Source: JAHEFT01 sp963700705 (GTDB taxonomy: Bacteria; Pseudomonadota; Gammaproteobacteria; Xanthomonadales; SZUA-36). From it: DNA of 64,000 nt. The stretch is taken from NCBI GenBank assembly GCA_963700705.1, contig CAVOYQ010000011.1:154579-218578 (forward strand), in the 5' to 3' direction. The notes under the pieces were generated by a model. That model was not told the origin of the DNA, searched no databases, and saw only the letters and a list, made by a program, of their open reading frames with translations. Shown here piece by piece: positions 59,182-64,000 of the stretch; position 1 is the first letter of the stretch, and every line of letters starts with the position of its first letter. A program made the translations under genes and the position numbers.

Positions 59182-59287
59182 TTCGGGCCACTTTATTTTT
59201 ACCAGGAGGGTAATTTTGTGAAAAATATGAAACGCGTTTCATATTTTTCACAAAATTACCCTCCTGGTAAAAATAAAGTGGCCCGAA
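59182..59287. repeat. 106-base perfect palindrome at the fold-back junction
   Basis: Each arm is 53 bases and the axis is between 59234 and 59235. At its centre is the 12-bp palindrome GAAACGCGTTTC (59229-59240), which is expected in a single pilA start; the outer identity is simply the shared pilA leader and ribosome site read from both directions. Confidence 0.95.
59204..59240 (+). CDS. pilA: Start of probable pilA (type IV pilin), truncated by the fold-back
   Basis: A strong ribosome site AGGAGG (59204-59209) lies 8 bases before GTG at 59218. The codons GTG AAA AAT ATG AAA CGC GTT TC encode M-K-N-M-K-R-V, a typical start of a pilin leader (short basic peptide before GFTLIEL). The sequence then turns into the reverse strand, so no GFTLIEL is seen. 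Identity rests on the leader, the sigma-54 promoter and the pilSR context; only about 23 coding bases are real. Confidence 0.5.
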
Positions 59288-59331
59288 AACCACCTGTCAA
59301 CATCCCTTTGAAAACGGGATCGCGGTTATAA

Positions 59332-59347
59332 TGCAATATTTAAGCCA
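59332..59347 (-). promoter_or_regulatory. Sigma-54 promoter, inverted-arm copy
   Basis: On the minus strand this reads TGGCTTAAATATTGCA, identical to 59119-59134 although flanking bases differ. Upstream (59412-59439) lie TGTCA, TGACG and TGACA half sites. It would drive the mirrored pilA start whose GTG is at 59251-59249. Confidence 0.75.
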
Positions 59348-59517
59348 ATCAATAAATTCAAACAAATACAACAGGATGAGGGATTTTTTCAGGATTCTAT
59401 ATACAAATTATTGTCATAAAAAAACGTCAAAAAGTGACAATTATGGTCACTTGTGGTTCCGTGGTTGAGGCCCCTTGAGCTACCTTGGCACCAGCAAATT
59501 ATGAGTTGTACTCTTTA

Positions 59518-61113
59518 TTAAAAAAAGTTTATTGAACTTGGCTGCTGCAGGCCCTTCCAAGCTGCAAAACCTGGGAAACTGTTCTTCGCCAGCCGGAAGC
59601 TAGTTGTTGGTAGGAAGGCATGTTGGTAGATTTCGTGGTATGCAAAGGGGATGAGTAAGAAACTGCTTAGCGCCGCACCGTAGAGTATCAAAATCGCCGA
59701 AGAATTCGCTGTTTTAACGGGATTCCCGTTCAGTTTCCAGCGGCCCATGAGAAGGACACCTGCGATTTGACTGGCGGGTGAGTTAAGCAAGTTGCTTACC
59801 ATCAAGTGTACGAGAGCAGCCAAGATCACACAAACCAGCAAGGCCCGCAAATTTTCAATCGGAACCGATCCGCGGCCTGAAATTTGAGGATATTGATCAA
59901 GACCCAGAGCGAGGAAAAGCAGATTAGCGCCAGAATCAATGCAGCCGGAATTCCCCATTCGCTGATGACCTGAATGGCAAAAGTGTGCGGACTACCAAGT
60001 CGTCCGTCAGCTTTGCAGGCAAAATTCATCGGGCCATTTCCAAGCAGCGGATTTTCTCGAGCATAGACCATACCCTTTTTCCAATACCAGGTGCGCGCCC
60101 CAGTTGTGCATCATCGGTCGGCCCAAAGATTGTTCATAGAATTTGTTATGCGCTGCCAGTTGGAGCGGGACACCCTGTCGTTTCGTGATCGATGATTTCC
60201 TGTTTGCTTTCTATGATTGGTTTAACATTTTTTGGGGAACCGAACAGTCTTCTGAATCCAAAGCTGAAAACATGATGAAATAGAAAAGGAGGCCCGGCAC
60301 AAATTCCAACCGACTGCTTTTAAAAATCGATTTGCGGACGTGCGGGGGTTGAGAACCGGTAATAGTAAACGCAACCAACGAGCTAAACGGGGGTAGCTCA
60401 CGAGCTCCGGTGATTAGTAGAATGCACGATGAAGATCCAAGGGTAATCATGCACAAAGCCGCGATCCATCAATTTGGAAACACAAACGGGAAAGCAGCAA
60501 CTACCGGGACAGTCCAGGTTTGTAAATGGTTATACATTCTTGGGTGACTGAAATAGAGCAATGCCGGTCCTCGAAATTGTATGACAGGCTTAATAACACC
60601 AGGCTGCAAGGAATCCCGTTATTTCCAAAACGCCAACCGCCAGTCCAAGAAAAGTTATCAAAAACAAAGCAACGCGATCAAAATTAGGCCGGCAAGATCA
60701 CGGCATGGGGCAATAATGAGTGTCAGGACCAACAGAAGCCCCAACATAGCGACCTCAATTAATGAATAAATAAGGTTTCGAAGTGAATCGGAATTCACGA
60801 CCGAGGATATGATTCCAAACGCAAAAAGCAATCCGATCCCAAGGCCGATAATCCTTGGAACCTCGGCCATTCTTTTCGCGAAATTCGGAGGGCGAGGGTG
60901 GTCAAAAATATGATGAGCAAGAAAACTGAATAACTCGTTTTGAATCATATACCAGAATTTCGGGAGGAAATTTACCGTTGAAGTGACAATCAAATAGCAG
61001 CACACCAGGCCAAGAATCGTGCCAAGGCAATCAATTGATTTCCGCCGGGCGTGGAATCCGAAATTGGATCAGTGTCGGCCCAATCAACTTTTGCCAAGGT
61101 CAGCCTGCTCTGC
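59518..61113 (-). pseudogene. Diverged second copy of the ligase-like gene, frameshifted
   Basis: The homologue of 57344-58955. Its C-terminal half reads well: ENPLLGNGPMNFACKADG, SPHTFAIQVISEWGIPAALI (Asn of the PHN motif replaced by Thr), LMVSNLLNSPASQIAGVLLM and a tail ending SINFF at 59518. The N-terminal part (61005-60658) keeps in one frame a membrane region that is broken in the left copy. Differences include many conservative and synonymous changes, so it is a real variant and not a copy with random errors, though indels also occur. The start near 61113 is uncertain because the left copy's ATG is not conserved. Confidence 0.65.
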
Positions 61114-61126
61114 CAAATAGCATTCG

Positions 61127-62445
61127 TTATTCAATCCCGTACTTCTTCAGCTTGTAACGAAACGAGCGGAAACTGATGCCCAACAGTTCCGCCGCCCTGT
61201 ACCGGGCGTTGCGCAGCGCGTCTTGCAGCATCTTTCGCTCGATTTCCTCCATGTAGGTGTCGAGCGACTCGTCGTCGGTTTCAACCGGTCCTGATTCAGG
61301 CGTTTCCACGTGACAGGTCGGCCGGTTGGATGATGTGTCCGTCGCACATGGTGATGGCACGCTGAAGGATGTTGATCAGTTCACGGACATTGCCGGTGTA
61401 GTGGTCACGTTGAGCGTTTCCATCGCGGCTTCAAGAAGAGATTACCGGCGTTCATCGCCTTCCAGTGCTCGGTGATTTCCGCCAGGGAACCGGTTTCGCG
61501 AGTTCGGGAATGTCTTCGACCCTGCAGGCCGTGTGAAGCTCGATGACGTTCAGGCGGAAGTACAGGTCACTCCTGAATTTGCCGCTTCGAGCCAGTCACT
61601 TGAGCTGTGGATGCGCTGAGTATCCGGACATCCACCGGACTTCCTCGCGCGCGCACCGGCATCACGGCTTTTTCCTGGATCACTCTGAGCAGCTTGACCT
61701 GCATGTGCAGGGCGGGTCGGCCGCTTCATCCCACGTCGGGTGCCGCCATCGGCAGCGATGAAAAGGCCTTCCTTGTCCCCGTCGCGCCGGTGAAGCTGCC
61801 CTTGCGGTGGCCGAAAATTCACTTTCCATCGACTGGGGGATGACTCGCCGTTGACGGGAAGTGGACGGACCCCCGACCTGGGTCCCAGGTGGTGTCGGCC
61901 GGGCCGCCAATTCCTTGCCCGAGCCCGATTCGCCGCTGACCGGCGCCGGACCTGGCTGCGGGCCAGCTTGGCGATCATGGCTTTGCGTGGCAGGCGATGA
62001 CCCGGTGAGCTTGTCGAGTGCCGAAGCGGGGCGGTTGCCGCCGCCCGCGCTCCGGGGGTGAGGCGTCCACTGGCTCGCTCTTGCGGATTTTCAGCGCGGT
62101 GTTGACGAGCTTGCGCAGTACCGCAAGGTCCACCGGCTTGGAGACGAAATCGAATGCGCCGACTTTCAGCGCGTAGACAGCATCTTCGATTTTCCCGTGT
62201 GCGGTTATGACCGCTATTGGCAGATTGGGATAGCGCTCAGCGACCTCTTCTACGATGTCCAGGCCGTTCCATCCGGCAAGCGCATATCGGTCAGGCAGAA
62301 ACTGAACCCTCCCGATTGCGCGCGCCCCTTCGCGGTCTTCCGCGGTGGTGACTTCAAGTCCCATCCGGCTCAAGGTCAGCTGGAGTAATTCCCTGATATC
62401 AGGTTCGTCATCTACTACAAGGACGTGCTTCGCGGTCTGGTTTAT
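61127..62445 (-). pseudogene. Second copy of pilR, heavily indel-disrupted
   Basis: Mirrors 55947-57335. The helix-turn-helix end is legible (ESLDTYMEEIERKMLQDALR; ELLGISFRSFRYKLKKYGIE) but lacks nine bases at the NKTSA site. The middle (61.4-61.9 kb) has so many small deletions that the AAA+ domain cannot be read in one frame. The receiver is partly intact (AVITAHGKIEDAVYALKVGA). The start codon position reads ATA at 62443-62445. In the C-terminal part several differences from the left copy are synonymous, and the stop is TAA, not TGA. Confidence 0.75.
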
Positions 62446-62476
62446 CTATGCCTCTTGGTTTTGTATTGCTTGGCCA

Positions 62477-64000
62477 TTACCCACCTCCTACCTGTTTGGA
62501 CAGCGGGGCCAGGCGGACGTGAAAAAAATGCGCGGTTTTGGAGTCTACGAGTTGCTTTTCACAAAGTTGTTTCGCGATGTACAGCCCCGGTCCCAAACCC
62601 TCTTTTCGCGTGGTGTAAAACGGCTCGAAAATCTTGCTCAATTGGCTGCTGTTGATACCGGGGCCGTTGTCCCCGCCACGGCATTACGCAAAATCCGGTA
62701 CCTCGTGGCGGGTCAACGCAAGCCGGACCTGGGGGTGGAGTGTTCTCTGCTAGTGTCGAGCAGCTTCCAAAGACACTGGCTCAGCTGACTCTTGTCGTAC
62801 AGCACAAAGGTCTCTTCTTCCAGGTCCCGAAGAAATGGCCAAAGCTGGAAATCCAGCTGGCGGCTGACCTGGGAGGCCTGGAACTCGCTGGCGACTTCCG
62901 GCAGAAAAGCGTGCAAGGGGATCAATTCCGGCTGGGACTGTTCGCGGCGGGAGAGCTGAAGAATATTCTCGATGATTCAATTCCATTCGCTTGGCGTGGT
63001 TCTGGATGTATTGATCAGCCGCATTTCGGGCGGCGGATCTGGGGCGATTCTTCCAGCAGTTGCGAAGCGTGATTCAGTGCGGCCAGCGGGTTGCGGATTT
63101 CGTGCGCGATGCGGACGACTTGGCCAGGGAGTTGACAGAAGCTTCCACCGCGCGCCGTGCCACCACGTTGTTGTCGGTCAAAAAGATCATTGCACCCACG
63201 CCCTGGTTGCCGGGCGGCGCGACGAAACTGGGCGGTGCCTATGGGCCTGGCTCCGGTTCGAGCACCACGGGCCTGGGGTCTGACGTCGTGTTTCATTTTC
63301 CAGTTTTCCAGCGCCTGGTCAAGTCGGGGCCAAAGGGACTTCAGTGAACGTTGCCGGACGGCAGCTCCAAACTGGAACCAGGCCGACTCGTTCATGACGC
63401 GGATCAGCCCGGTTTCATCGACCGCGATGACGCCGGTTTTCATCCGGCGGATGATCAACTCGTTGACCTGTTCCAGCTCGGTAAGACTGCCTCTGTTTTT
63501 CCGCGATCAGCCGGTAGTCCCTGGCCCAGTAAGCCAATTGGTTGGCGATAATGGCCGATAGCATCCCGTGGCGCTACCTTATAACCCCGCCTGGACGAGC
63601 GTTGCCGTGGTGCGCACACGAAGTGCCATAGTGTCGTGCCGATCATGGTTAAACTGGCGATGGAAGCCAACAGCAGTACTGTTCTTAATGGAAGCAGGAC
63701 AGGGCGACGGCGCTGGTGAAACAAGCGGAATCCCAACGCCGCCTTCCACGCTTGCAAAGACAACGACCAGCGAACAGGAAGACGGTATCGGCGCACAGTG
63801 TAAACGTGGCCATACCCGTACCGTGCGGTATTCGTTTGGTGACCACCGGCACGATGATCGCGGAACGACAGGTAGAGAAGCAGAACCGCACCAGCGGTCA
63901 ACGGTGGCAGGGTGGTCGCCCAGGACGCCGCTGAAATGCACCGAAACAAGCAGGCACGGTGACAATCAATCAGTAGGAAAACATTGAGGTAAGTGAGCAT
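62477..64000 (-). pseudogene. Second copy of pilS, partial and indel-disrupted
   Basis: Mirrors 54331-55915 and is cut by the window end at the codon for the Met of MLTYLNV. H-box (AHEIRNPLAALNHASQLLEE, near 63.1 kb) and PAS-like parts are recognisable, but frames change every 100-200 bases, mostly by deletions. At two places it keeps the correct frame where the left copy is broken (near 63800 and 62648). Probably low-coverage sequence of a working gene. Confidence 0.75.

Larger units (their letters stand above)
59235..64000 (-). repeat. Inverted, partly diverged copy of 54331-59234
   Basis: This 4,766-base arm mirrors the 4,904 bases to its left. Over the ligase and promoter half the arms differ by only about 7 bases in length but by many substitutions. 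Over the pilRS half the right arm is about 130 bases shorter because of scattered small deletions, while aligned bases are mostly identical. The arm ends at the window edge. Confidence 0.93.

Noticed and set aside
59182..59287. The 106-base palindrome as a transcription terminator or recombination site
   Set aside because: Its arms are an mRNA leader and start codon facing each other, which explains the symmetry without a special element.
59218..59331. Reading the GTG at 59218 onward as a small protein M-K-N-M-K-R-V-S-Y-F...
   Set aside because: From about 59241 the sequence is only the reverse complement of the ribosome site and leader, so the later codons are an artefact of the fold-back.

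Overview
The window is chromosomal DNA of a GC-rich gammaproteobacterium, probably from a metagenome or low-coverage assembly. The order murA-ibaG / yrbG-kdsD-kdsC-lptC-lptA-lptB-rpoN-hpf-ptsN is typical of Gammaproteobacteria. Its continuation hprK-rapZ-EIIA-HPr-EI-mgtE and the Rrf2-type suf regulator resemble Xanthomonadales and neighbouring orders. No rRNA, tRNA, CRISPR array, phage or intact insertion sequence was seen.

Layout. 0-2.6 kb: the start of sufB, a suf regulator, then amgK-murU (peptidoglycan sugar recycling). 2.6-10.9 kb: an unknown lipoprotein, hda-perM-DUF2066 diverging from purM-purN, and an M48 protease with TPRs. 10.9-25.3 kb: envelope genes (murA, ibaG, Kdo synthesis, Lpt transport), rpoN, hpf, a complete regulatory PTS without any sugar permease, and mgtE. 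25.3-37.8 kb: two unusual multidomain glycosyltransferase genes around a minus-strand mrcB / TPR-lipoprotein / yoaA / tsaB cluster. 37.8-50.1 kb: relA, hrpA, a threonine aldolase, an eight-heme cytochrome with TPRs, pgeF-rluD and bamD. 50.1-54.1 kb: a REP and hairpin-rich gap, then nadE-sucD-sucC. 54.3-59.2 kb: pilS-pilR, an O-antigen-ligase/oligosaccharyltransferase-like gene, and a sigma-54 promoter leading into the first codons of what is probably pilA.

At 59234/59235 the sequence folds back. From there to the end it is an inverted copy of pilA promoter / ligase / pilR / pilS. The pilRS part of the copy is nearly identical apart from many deletions. The ligase part differs by many ordinary-looking substitutions, some synonymous. 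The join lies in a natural 12-bp palindrome at the pilA start. I read it as a head-to-head join of two related haplotypes at an assembly break, although a real inverted duplication cannot be excluded. Comparing the two arms helps in two ways: it shows that some left-arm frameshifts are base-call errors, and it highlights a conserved PilR/sigma-54 control region.

Single-base indels interrupt many housekeeping genes (sufR, M48 protease, kdsC, the large glycosyltransferase, hrpA, ltaE, the cytochrome, nadE, sucC, sucD, pilS, pilR). They are best treated as sequence errors, so those genes are given as whole loci across the breaks.

The functional themes connect: rpoN encodes the sigma factor that PilSR would use at the pilA promoter; the PTS-Ntr and HprK genes are joined to rpoN; the glycosyltransferases and the ligase suggest surface or pilin glycans.
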